DNA of 8,648 nucleotides, taken from NCBI GenBank assembly GCA_017550775.1, contig JAFZOA010000083.1, forward strand, positions 1 to 8,648, read 5' to 3'. The position numbers were made by a program, and so were the translations under genes. Below the pieces are notes generated by a model. It was not told the DNA's origin, ran no database searches, and worked only from the letters and a program-made list of their open reading frames with translations. Positions 1 through 5,554 of this stretch are shown piece after piece (the first letter of the stretch is position 1; the number at the start of each line of letters is the position of its first letter). The DNA comes from Ruminiclostridium sp. Its GTDB lineage: Bacteria; Bacillota_A; Clostridia; Oscillospirales; Ruminococcaceae.

Positions 1-128
1 CGCTCCGCGACAGAGAGCGTGTCGGAAATGCTCGCGACTGAGGTGCTCTGTGAGCAGCCCGAGAGCGCGGGTACAGCCGATAAGATCATTGTTCCGGCTA
101 TTATAGCCGATATTACTCTGTTTTTCAT
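1..128 (-). CDS. N-terminus of a lipoprotein (paralogue of the 5555-6844 lipoprotein), cut by window edge
   Basis: Only the first 42 codons are inside the window; the gene runs off the left edge. The ATG at 128 is preceded on the minus strand by AAGGAG at good spacing. The peptide has Lys/Arg at residues 2-4, a hydrophobic core and a lipobox L-S-G-C with the acylated Cys at residue 25, so the product should be a lipid-anchored surface protein. From SGC onward it aligns without gaps to the lipoprotein at 5555-6844: 17 of the 21 residues ending in ISDTLSxAER are identical. By that similarity a TPR-like helical module should follow, but this is inference because the rest of the gene is unseen. 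It is transcribed divergently from the germination operon. Function unknown. Confidence 0.85.
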   Translation of the reverse strand, partial: MKNRVISAIIAGTMILSAVPALSGCSQSTSVASISDTLSVAE

Positions 129-163
129 AGTATATATCTCCTTAAGTCATGGTCAGCGATAGT

Positions 164-172
164 ATTATATCA
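164..172 (-). promoter_or_regulatory. Extended -10 sigmaA promoter for the left-edge lipoprotein
   Basis: On the minus strand this reads TGATATAAT, a perfect TGnTATAAT extended -10 element. It lies about 35 bases upstream of the ATG at 128, with the AAGGAG ribosome-binding site between them. No good -35 hexamer sits 16-18 bases further upstream, which is common for extended -10 promoters. The assignment is by sequence match only. Confidence 0.6.
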
Positions 173-268
173 CATTACAAAGAAAAAGAAAAGGGGGCAT
201 GAGAAAATATTGCATTTGCGCCCTGCGGAACAGAGCTGCACTCGCACAGTAGTAACGACGGAATGCGT

Positions 269-334
269 GCAGGCTCAGCCTGCCGAGGGGACGGGGGGCG
301 AGCAGCCCCCGGCGGGGTTTGGGGCAGAGCCCCA
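269..334. repeat. GC-rich cluster of short inverted repeats in the intergenic region
   Basis: Three perfect hairpins follow each other. GCAGGCT/AGCCTGC is at 269-283. GGGGGC/GCCCCC with a 5-base loop is at 294-310. TGGGGC/GCCCCA with a 3-base loop is at 320-334. A 10-base palindrome GCGCCGGCGC follows at 339-348. None is followed by a T-run on either strand, so these are not intrinsic terminators. The wording (gggtttggggcagagcccc) resembles short GC-rich elements I associate with intergenic regions of gut Firmicutes, so a dispersed repeat is my preferred reading. No second copy is visible in this window, so the repeat call is inference. Confidence 0.4.
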
Positions 335-374
335 TCGCGCGCCGGCGCTTTGCCGCTGTCCCAACAATCCGGAG

Positions 375-403
375 GTATAATCCGACGGATAACGGCAATA
401 CTA
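375..403 (+). promoter_or_regulatory. Candidate forespore (sigmaF/sigmaG-type) promoter of the germination operon
   Basis: GTATA at 375-379 fits the sigmaF/sigmaG -35 consensus (GYWTA / GHATR). GGCAATACTA at 394-403 fits every fixed position of the sigmaF -10 consensus GGNNANAHTR, and its last seven bases match six of seven positions of the sigmaG -10 (CATnHTA). The spacers, 14 bases (sigmaF reading) or 17 (sigmaG reading), are about one base shorter than the Bacillus norm. gerA-type operons are known to be forespore-expressed in Bacillus. Against it, the expected start site near 410 would leave a very short leader that cuts into the GGGGTG ribosome-binding site. A sigmaA-like TATAAT at 376-381 overlaps but lacks a usable -35. 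Confidence 0.35.
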
Positions 404-420
404 AACCGGGGTGAACGAAA

Positions 421-1059
421 ATGCTGATAATCATGATACGGACGGTGATACTTTACACCGTCATTATCCTTATGATGCGGCTCATGGGCAAGAAGCAGCT
501 TGGCGAGCTGCAGCCGAGCGAGCTTGTCACGACGATACTGATCTCGAACATTGCGACGCTCTCCATTGAGGATCCGACTATACCTATGCTCATCGGTATC
601 GTGCCTATACTGATGATCGTGTGCATTGACGTGCTGATGTCGGCGGTAATGCTCAAAAGCCCGAAGTTCCGCTGCATGGTCACCGGCTCGCCGAAAATCA
701 TCATATCCGACGGCGTTATCGACCGCGTGGAGCTTTCCCGGCTGCGCTACACTATCGACGACGTGCTGGAAGCAATGCGGGAACAGAGCATTTTCGACAT
801 TACCGAGGTGCGCTATGCGATAGTCGAGACTACCGGGAAGATAAACTTCTTCAGGAAATCCGACGGAGCCACAGACCCGCCGTGCGTCGTCATAAAAGAC
901 GGCATGGTGGAGCAGAGCGGCATAACTATGTCCGGAATGACCGCCGCGGAGCTGAAAGCTCTGCTCGACGAGAACAGCGTAAAGCCGGAGGACGTGTTCC
1001 TGCTCACGGTTTCGAGGGACGGGAGATACGATCTGATACGAAAGGACGCGGGAAAATGA
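421..1059 (+). CDS. DUF421 (YetF-like) membrane protein
   Basis: A 212-residue protein of the DUF421/YetF family, usual length for the group. Two or three N-terminal membrane helices (about residues 3-19, 35-48 and 55-77) flank the family hallmark RLMGKKQLGELQPSEL at residues 20-35. A soluble alpha/beta domain (about 83-200) follows, with the typical pattern of short strand, D-G-V-I, L-x-R-L then I-x-D-V-x-E-A-x-R-E and E-V-x-x-A-I-V-E-x-x-G-K. The biochemical role of the family is not established; relatives with a YetF domain (2Duf, in spoVA2mob operons) affect spore resistance in Bacillus, which suits this position at the head of a germination operon. The ATG at 421 has GGGGTG upstream; an in-frame ATG at 433 is an alternative. 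Its TGA overlaps the next start codon (ATGA). Confidence 0.88.
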   Translation: MLIIMIRTVILYTVIILMMRLMGKKQLGELQPSELVTTILISNIATLSIEDPTIPMLIGIVPILMIVCIDVLMSAVMLKSPKFRCMVTGSPKIIISDGVIDRVELSRLRYTIDDVLEAMREQSIFDITEVRYAIVETTGKINFFRKSDGATDPPCVVIKDGMVEQSGITMSGMTAAELKALLDENSVKPEDVFLLTVSRDGRYDLIRKDAGK

Positions 1060-1424
1060 AGCGAACCGCAATATGCGCAGCTCTGCTCGCCGCAATGGCG
1101 GTCATGGGTACGGCGCTGCACAACCACACCGACCGCACGGTGGAGAACATCTCGTCCCGGGTCGCACAGCTCCGGGAGATGACCTCGCGGGAGGAAATGA
1201 TCTTCGCCGCGCACGGTATCTCCGACGACTGGGAGCGCTTCTGCGCCGAGAACATCTTCCTCACCAACAACGAAGGCGCGGCGGAGATCTCGGAAGCCCT
1301 CGTGCATATCACCGCCGAGCTTGAAGCGGGGGACGACGATGTGCGGGAGGAATGTATCGGCACGGAAATGCTGCTTGAAATGTACGCGCGGAGCTGTTCG
1401 CCCCTGCCGGAGAACATCTTCTGA
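1056..1424 (+). CDS. DUF4363-like small membrane-anchored protein
   Basis: A 122-residue protein with one N-terminal hydrophobic segment (about residues 4-21, beginning MKRTAICAALLAAM) and then a predominantly helical, acidic domain. There is no lipobox Cys at the end of the hydrophobic segment, so it is probably held by an uncleaved signal anchor with the helical part outside the membrane. Size, architecture and position directly after a DUF421 gene match the DUF4363 family, often found in this place in Clostridia; no strong motif proves membership. The start is fixed by the 4-base ATGA overlap with the DUF421 stop and by AAGGA 9 bases upstream. The frame extends upstream to 882 inside the DUF421 gene, but that part is a shadow. 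Function unknown. Confidence 0.72.
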   Translation: MKRTAICAALLAAMAVMGTALHNHTDRTVENISSRVAQLREMTSREEMIFAAHGISDDWERFCAENIFLTNNEGAAEISEALVHITAELEAGDDDVREECIGTEMLLEMYARSCSPLPENIF

Positions 1425-1463
1425 CCGGAAACAACACCTGCCCGAAAGAGGGATAACACAACG

Positions 1464-2915
1464 ATGCTTGAAAAGGAACTCGAAAAGAACACGATAGCTC
1501 TGCGGACGCTTACCCGCAACAGCAGCGACCTGATACTGAAATACGCGAGGGTGTGCGGCATTGATATCTGCGTGGTCATCTGCGACGGACAGACCGACGC
1601 CAACAAGCTCGCAAACCTCGTTTACCGCCCGCTCTCCGGTCTGGACGAGAGCGGCGTGACACCGGAGCGCCTTGCCGCGATGATAAGCGGAGAGCTTCTG
1701 ATAGCGGGGGACGAGAAGCCTGTACACACAGCAGAGGAAGTCGTTTCCGCCGCTATGAACGGGAACTGCGTGATCCTCATAGACGGCGTTGACACCGGGT
1801 GGTCGGTGGGCGTTCAGGGCTTTGAGACCCGCTCCGTCACCCAGCCGGAGAACCACCGGAACATCCGCGGCGCAAGAGAGGGGTTCGTAGAGGCGCTGCA
1901 CACCAACATGAGCCTTGTGCGGCGGCGGGTGAAATCGCCCGACCTTGTGTTCACCAACATGACCGTCGGTAAGACCTCACGCACCGAGATAAGCGTGTGC
2001 AGACTGGAAAGCGCCGCCGACAAGCGCCTCGCCGACGCGGTGACAAGCAGACTCAGAGACCTGCCCCTGTCGCTGATACTTGAAAGCGGGTATATCCAGC
2101 CGTTTCTGGAGAACCGCCACCCGATGTTCACCGAGGTCGGCGCGACAGAACGCCCGGACGTGTTCGTGTCGAAGCTGTACGAGGGAAGGATAGGCGTGCT
2201 TATCGACGGGTCGCCCTTCGCGCTTTACGTCCCGAAGCTGTTCACCGAGAACTTCATGATGCTCGACGACTATGTGGAGCACCCCATGTTCGCGTTCTTC
2301 ATACGGATAGTCCGCTGGCTCGCATTCTTCGTGGCGATACTGCTTCCCGGGTTTTACGCGGCGCTCGCCAACTTCCACCCCGAGCTTATCCCCGACGCTC
2401 TGCTGCGCGACCTTGCCGCCGCCGAGTCCCTCACGCCGTACTCGGTGCTTACCGAATGTGTTATCCTCGACATTTTCTACGAGATCATGCGCGAAGCGGG
2501 ACTGCGGCTCCCGTCGAACGTCGGACACGCGGTGAGCATCGTCGGCGGTATCGTCATCGGCGACATCGTGGTATCGGCGGGACTGGTGGGAGCGCCGATG
2601 CTGCTCGCGGTGGCTATCGCCTCGATATCCGGCTACATCGTGTCGGACATTGCCAACCAGGTAGCGTTCATGCGGTTCGCGTTCATTCTTGCCGGGGGGC
2701 TTTTCGGGCTGTTCGGGCTGACGGTGACGGCGTTCGTGCTGTGCGTGAGCGTATGCTCGATGAGCGCTTACGGCGTGCCGTTCACGTCCCCGCTGGCACC
2801 GTTCTCGCTGCGGTCGATGCGCGATACCTTTATAAGAAGGAGCTGGCATAAATTCAGCCGCTCCGAACCGGACATCTTCGACACGAACGGAGCGGAAAGC
2901 GATGATAAACGATAA
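1464..2915 (+). CDS. gerAA: Spore germination protein, GerA family (A subunit)
   Basis: A 483-residue GerA/SpoVAF-family protein, near the usual family length; the symbol denotes the A-subunit class, not a specific orthologue. The N-terminal soluble half (about 1-280) shows family landmarks: NIRGAREGFVEAL near 133-145, RRRVKSPDL at 153-161, ESGYIQPF at 207-214 and TERPDVFVSKLYEGR with LIDGSPFALYVP at 228-257. The membrane half (about 281-460) has LLPGFYAALANFHPELIP at 293-310, EIMREAGLRLP at 340-350, SIVGGIVIGD at 358-367 and the YGVPFTSPLAPF block at 436-447. In Bacillus, A subunits oligomerise in the spore inner membrane and act in ion release with the B and C subunits. Residue 137 is Ala where the family usually has Pro (RGPR). 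AGAGGG lies 11 bases before the ATG. The 3' end overlaps the next gene by 14 bases. Confidence 0.95.
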   Translation: MLEKELEKNTIALRTLTRNSSDLILKYARVCGIDICVVICDGQTDANKLANLVYRPLSGLDESGVTPERLAAMISGELLIAGDEKPVHTAEEVVSAAMNGNCVILIDGVDTGWSVGVQGFETRSVTQPENHRNIRGAREGFVEALHTNMSLVRRRVKSPDLVFTNMTVGKTSRTEISVCRLESAADKRLADAVTSRLRDLPLSLILESGYIQPFLENRHPMFTEVGATERPDVFVSKLYEGRIGVLIDGSPFALYVPKLFTENFMMLDDYVEHPMFAFFIRIVRWLAFFVAILLPGFYAALANFHPELIPDALLRDLAAAESLTPYSVLTECVILDIFYEIMREAGLRLPSNVGHAVSIVGGIVIGDIVVSAGLVGAPMLLAVAIASISGYIVSDIANQVAFMRFAFILAGGLFGLFGLTVTAFVLCVSVCSMSAYGVPFTSPLAPFSLRSMRDTFIRRSWHKFSRSEPDIFDTNGAESDDKR

Positions 2916-3996
2916 GATCGGCGCGGGCGGATTTGCGGCTATGCTCGCGCTTTCACGGATATTCACCGAAGCCACCGCACTCCCCGGCGAGACTGTTCAG
3001 TACGGTATGCAGCGCTTTACGGTCATACTGCTGTCCTTTCTGCTGACGGCGGCGCTGTATGTCCCGCTCGCGGCGGTCTGCGGGCGGGACGCGGAGCGCT
3101 CACCGCTCGAAACGATCGCCGGCGGGAGCAGGCTTCTCGCAGGGTTCACGGGAACGATACTCTCGCTCTGCCTGCTGACATCGGCGGCGGAGACCGGGCT
3201 GCGGTCGCACTACTACGCTTCGAGCACGGTGTTCGACTCCGCGCCGTCGCTGTACTTCTATATCCTTACCGGGGCGGCGGTGCTGTTCGCCGTCCGCAGG
3301 GGAATGGAGGCTTCCTCGCGCACTGCGGTGATAACGGCGGCGATACTCGCGGCGCTTCTCATACTCATCGCGGCGGCGCTCTCGCAGGACATACACACAG
3401 ACCGCCTTTATCCGGCGCTTGCCGATAACACGGAGACACTGTGGAGCGAGACAGTCCGCGAGTTCTCGCTGAACTGCGAATACCTGATATTCGCGGTGCT
3501 GTGCGGAAAGGTGAGCGGGAAGCGCCTGTACACGTTGCCGGCGTATCTCGGAGCGTCCTGCACGGTGCTGCTGATGATGACGTTCATGTACAACACGGTG
3601 TTCGGGCGGCTCACATCGCGGCTGGAATTCCCGTTCTACACGCTTTCGAGCATATCGGACATAACTCTGCTGCACCGCATCAACGGCATAGACGTTACGG
3701 TGTGGGTAATGGCGGGAATGCTGAAGCTGGCGTCCCTTGCGTTCGCCTTCGGGAGAGTGGTAACGGCCTGCTTTACCGGCGGGAAGGATAACGGCAAAGC
3801 CGCCGGTATCGCGGCGCTTATATTCCCGGCGGCGGCTCTCGGGCTTTCGGAGCTGTTCACGGCGTACCCGGAGCTTTACGAGCCGGTGAAGCGGGTACGG
3901 ATATCGGGAGTGTCGCTGCTGTTCGTCGGGCTTTTCATACCTGCGGCAGCGTTCATTCTCGGTATGAAAAGCCGGAAAAGGGGGTGTGCGGCATGA
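2902..3996 (+). CDS. gerAB: Spore germination protein, GerB family (B subunit, amino-acid-permease-like)
   Basis: A 364-residue, strongly hydrophobic protein with about ten predicted membrane helices, matching the GerAB family of the APC transporter superfamily in length and layout. Recognisable blocks are the N-terminal GAGGFAAMLALSRIF (residues 7-21), the DRLYPALADNTETLW stretch before helix 6, and LEFPFYTLSSISDITLLHRINGIDVTVWVMA in the last third, the family's most conserved region. The B subunit is the germinant-binding component in studied receptors; this sequence does not reveal the ligand. The symbol indicates subunit class only. The ATG at 2902 lies inside the end of the A-subunit gene (14-base overlap, different frame), with GGAG 9 bases upstream, which implies translational coupling. 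Its TGA overlaps the ATG of the C-subunit gene (ATGA). Confidence 0.93.
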   Translation: MINDKIGAGGFAAMLALSRIFTEATALPGETVQYGMQRFTVILLSFLLTAALYVPLAAVCGRDAERSPLETIAGGSRLLAGFTGTILSLCLLTSAAETGLRSHYYASSTVFDSAPSLYFYILTGAAVLFAVRRGMEASSRTAVITAAILAALLILIAAALSQDIHTDRLYPALADNTETLWSETVREFSLNCEYLIFAVLCGKVSGKRLYTLPAYLGASCTVLLMMTFMYNTVFGRLTSRLEFPFYTLSSISDITLLHRINGIDVTVWVMAGMLKLASLAFAFGRVVTACFTGGKDNGKAAGIAALIFPAAALGLSELFTAYPELYEPVKRVRISGVSLLFVGLFIPAAAFILGMKSRKRGCAA

Positions 3997-5129
3997 AAAG
4001 GCTGATAGCGCTGACTGCGGCGGTACTGCTGCTGGCGGGGTGTGTGCCGCACGCCGAGCTCGACCGGATAGGTATTGCGGAGGCGGTGGGGGTGGACTGT
4101 AACGACGGTGTATATACGGTCACGGTGCAGTTCTTCAACACCGACTCCTCCGGCGGCGTTACCGCGATAGACAGCTCCGCCCCCAACGCGACTGTTGCGC
4201 GGGGGACGGGGAAGACGGTGGAGGAAGCGCTCCGGGAGCTGTCATATACCTCCGGGAACAGCATACTGTTCGGCTCGGCGGCGGTGATAGTGTTCGGGGA
4301 GGGGGCTCTTTCCTCGCTCGGGGATTCCCTCGCACTCGCCGCGTCGCATTACAGCGGGAACCGGCGCGCGTATATCTGTGCCGCAAGGGGAAGCGCCTCG
4401 GACATAATGGACGTGAAGTTCTCGGAAGGCAACGCGTCCGTCGAGAAGCTTGAGGAGCTGCTTGAAAACGCGCAGCAGCTCGGACTCTGCCGTCCGGTCA
4501 GAATGTACGAGGCAATGGAAAAGCTCTGCGGACCCACCGGGAGCGTGGCTTTGCCGCTGCTGACGGTAACTGACTCCGGCACCGACACCACCGAGGACGG
4601 AAAAGGTGTAAAGATAGCGGGGGGAGCGCTCTGCACAGGCGGGAAGTACGCGGGAGAGCTTTCCGTGCGGGAAATGTCCGGTGCGCAGATACTCGACCCG
4701 ACTTCCGAACGCGCCTGTGAGCTTGTCCTGCCGTACCGGGGATATGACACGCGGGTGATGCTGTACGGTATCGGCGCTGAGATCAAGCCGTCGGTAAGCG
4801 GGGATAAGCCTGAACTCGACGTGTCGGTGAGCGCGGACGGCAAGATCGTGAGTACCGCCATACCGTCGCCGTACGAGGCGAGGGAAGAGCTGGAGCGGCT
4901 GTGCGAGCGGGAGCTTTCGGAACGGGCGGAAGCTCTTATCACAAAAACGATGACCGGTCACGGGGCAGACGTGACCGGTCTGGAGTATGTTATCCGCTCG
5001 GTATCGCCCGGGCTGTGGGAGACGGTAGAGCAGGACTTCCGCGCATATCTGCGGGAAGCGGAGATACGGGTGAGCGCACAGGTAAGAATGGAGCGCTTCG
5101 GGATACTCGGTTCTCCTACCGGCGGTTGA
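3993..5129 (+). CDS. gerAC: Spore germination lipoprotein, Ger(x)C family (C subunit)
   Basis: A 378-residue Ger(x)C lipoprotein. A short signal peptide (MKR then a hydrophobic core) ends in the lipobox L-A-G-C with the acylated Cys at residue 17, so the protein is anchored to the outer face of the spore inner membrane. The N-terminal domain carries the family pattern: RIGIAEAVGVD, a V-x-V-Q-F-F-N strand, then TGKTVEEALRELSYTSGNSILFGSAAVIVFGE. The C-terminal domain ends with the family's K-x-x-x-x-x-G-A-D-V-x-G-L-E-Y and a final beta strand. I chose ATG 3993 over the in-frame GTG at 3984 because it overlaps the B-subunit stop as ATGA and has AAAGGGGG at proper spacing. Known GerC proteins are needed for receptor function. 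The 3' end overlaps the opposite-strand gene by 14 bases and no terminator follows. Confidence 0.93.
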   Translation: MKRLIALTAAVLLLAGCVPHAELDRIGIAEAVGVDCNDGVYTVTVQFFNTDSSGGVTAIDSSAPNATVARGTGKTVEEALRELSYTSGNSILFGSAAVIVFGEGALSSLGDSLALAASHYSGNRRAYICAARGSASDIMDVKFSEGNASVEKLEELLENAQQLGLCRPVRMYEAMEKLCGPTGSVALPLLTVTDSGTDTTEDGKGVKIAGGALCTGGKYAGELSVREMSGAQILDPTSERACELVLPYRGYDTRVMLYGIGAEIKPSVSGDKPELDVSVSADGKIVSTAIPSPYEAREELERLCERELSERAEALITKTMTGHGADVTGLEYVIRSVSPGLWETVEQDFRAYLREAEIRVSAQVRMERFGILGSPTGG

Positions 5130-5502
5130 CCCCGAGCACGGCTCCGGTACAGGACGCGGCAAGCGCGGTGAGGAGCTTTATTACGGCTAAGCCGCCGGTC
5201 GCGTTCCCGGAGATCATGGACACCGAGAGCACCACGGCAGACATCACCGCCGCGCAAATCGCACCCGCGCGAAGCCCGCCGTGCCGCTTTATGCTCCCGC
5301 AGACGAACCCGCTCAGCATACAGCCAGCCGCGAACGCGAACAGCGACATACCTCCGGCGGTCTGCGGCGGCATACCGAGCGCGTACATAGCCGCCGAAAA
5401 CAGCGCGAGAAGCGCTCCCGCCGCCGCGAACCCGCACACGGCGGAGAATATGTATGTCCCGATCTTCTTTACGGTCTCATTGTTCTTTCTGTTCCCGGAC
5501 AA
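5116..5502 (-). CDS. TIGR04086 / DUF3792-type small membrane protein
   Basis: A 128-residue hydrophobic protein with four predicted membrane helices (about residues 14-42, 50-71, 77-98 and 103-125) and a short basic N-terminus. The pattern G-x-x-x-G-S-I-K-R-H-G-G-L-R-A-G between helices 2 and 3, the four-helix layout and the length fit the TIGR04086 (DUF3792, YrzE-like) family, whose function is unknown. I prefer the TTG at 5502: AGGGTGAT lies upstream with its core GG 8 bases away, matching the extended anti-Shine-Dalgarno complement. A GTG at 5511 would add three residues but has no usable ribosome-binding site. It lies 52 bases downstream of the lipoprotein gene on the same strand, so read-through transcription is likely, though it has its own -10-like hexamers. 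It is convergent with, and overlaps, the C-subunit gene. Confidence 0.75.
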   Translation of the reverse strand: MSGNRKNNETVKKIGTYIFSAVCGFAAAGALLALFSAAMYALGMPPQTAGGMSLFAFAAGCMLSGFVCGSIKRHGGLRAGAICAAVMSAVVLSVSMISGNATGGLAVIKLLTALAASCTGAVLGVNRR

Positions 5503-5506
5503 AGTT

Positions 5507-5514
5507 ATCACCCT
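5507..5514 (-). promoter_or_regulatory. Ribosome-binding site that decides the TTG start of the TIGR04086-type gene
   Basis: On the minus strand the sequence is AGGGTGAT, complementary to the 3' end of 16S rRNA through the GGTGAT part. It is placed so that TTG at 5502, not GTG at 5511, is at normal spacing. Most of it also forms one arm of the inverted repeat at 5508-5534. Confidence 0.5.
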
Positions 5515-5534
5515 GTAAAATATATGCAGGGTGA
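5508..5534. promoter_or_regulatory. Perfect 8-bp inverted repeat over the TIGR04086 start region (operator or RBS-masking hairpin)
   Basis: Arms TCACCCTG (5508-5515) and CAGGGTGA (5527-5534) are exact reverse complements separated by an 11-base AT-rich spacer. In the minus-strand transcript the 3' arm contains the Shine-Dalgarno sequence of the TIGR04086-type gene, so folding would hide it. As DNA, the arm centres are 19 bp apart, near two helical turns, as in many dimeric repressor operators. No T-run follows on the minus strand, so it is not an intrinsic terminator for the lipoprotein gene. Confidence 0.5.
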
Positions 5535-5540
5535 CGGGGA

Positions 5541-5554
5541 ATTATACAATTATA
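5541..5554 (-). promoter_or_regulatory. Two -10-like TATAAT hexamers ahead of the TIGR04086-type gene
   Basis: The minus strand holds TATAAT at 5546-5541 and again at 5554-5549, just after the lipoprotein stop codon. Neither has a convincing -35 at 16-18 bases, so promoter activity is uncertain. If active, transcription would start just before or within the 5508-5534 inverted repeat, suiting an operator. Confidence 0.3.

Noticed and set aside
294..334. GGGGGC and TGGGGC hairpins as intrinsic terminators
   Set aside because: No T-run follows the stems on either strand.
376..381. TATAAT as a sigmaA -10 for the operon
   Set aside because: There is no acceptable -35 at 16-18 bases; the nearest TTG-containing hexamer is about 20 bases away.
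165..434. Minus-strand 89-codon open frame across the intergenic region
   Set aside because: It covers the GC-rich hairpin block and the candidate operon promoter, has no ribosome-binding site or domain, and its Pro/Arg-rich peptide is what such repeats give when translated.
175..1095. Minus-strand 306-codon open frame
   Set aside because: It is the antisense of the DUF421 gene in GC-rich DNA; the peptide is rich in His, Arg and Tyr with no family pattern, while the plus strand has clear DUF421 motifs.
1977..2975. Minus-strand 332-codon open frame, and a similar one at 813-1901
   Set aside because: Both are shadows of the GerA-family gene and its upstream neighbour, with biased His/Arg/Glu-rich composition and no plausible start signals.
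4242..5162. Minus-strand 306-codon open frame
   Set aside because: It is antisense to the GerC-type lipoprotein, whose lipobox and family motifs are unambiguous.
4901..5518. Plus-strand open frame running past the GerC-type gene
   Set aside because: It starts inside the GerC-type gene and is antisense to the four-helix TIGR04086-type gene; the peptide is low-complexity Ala/Arg/Pro-rich and has no start signal.
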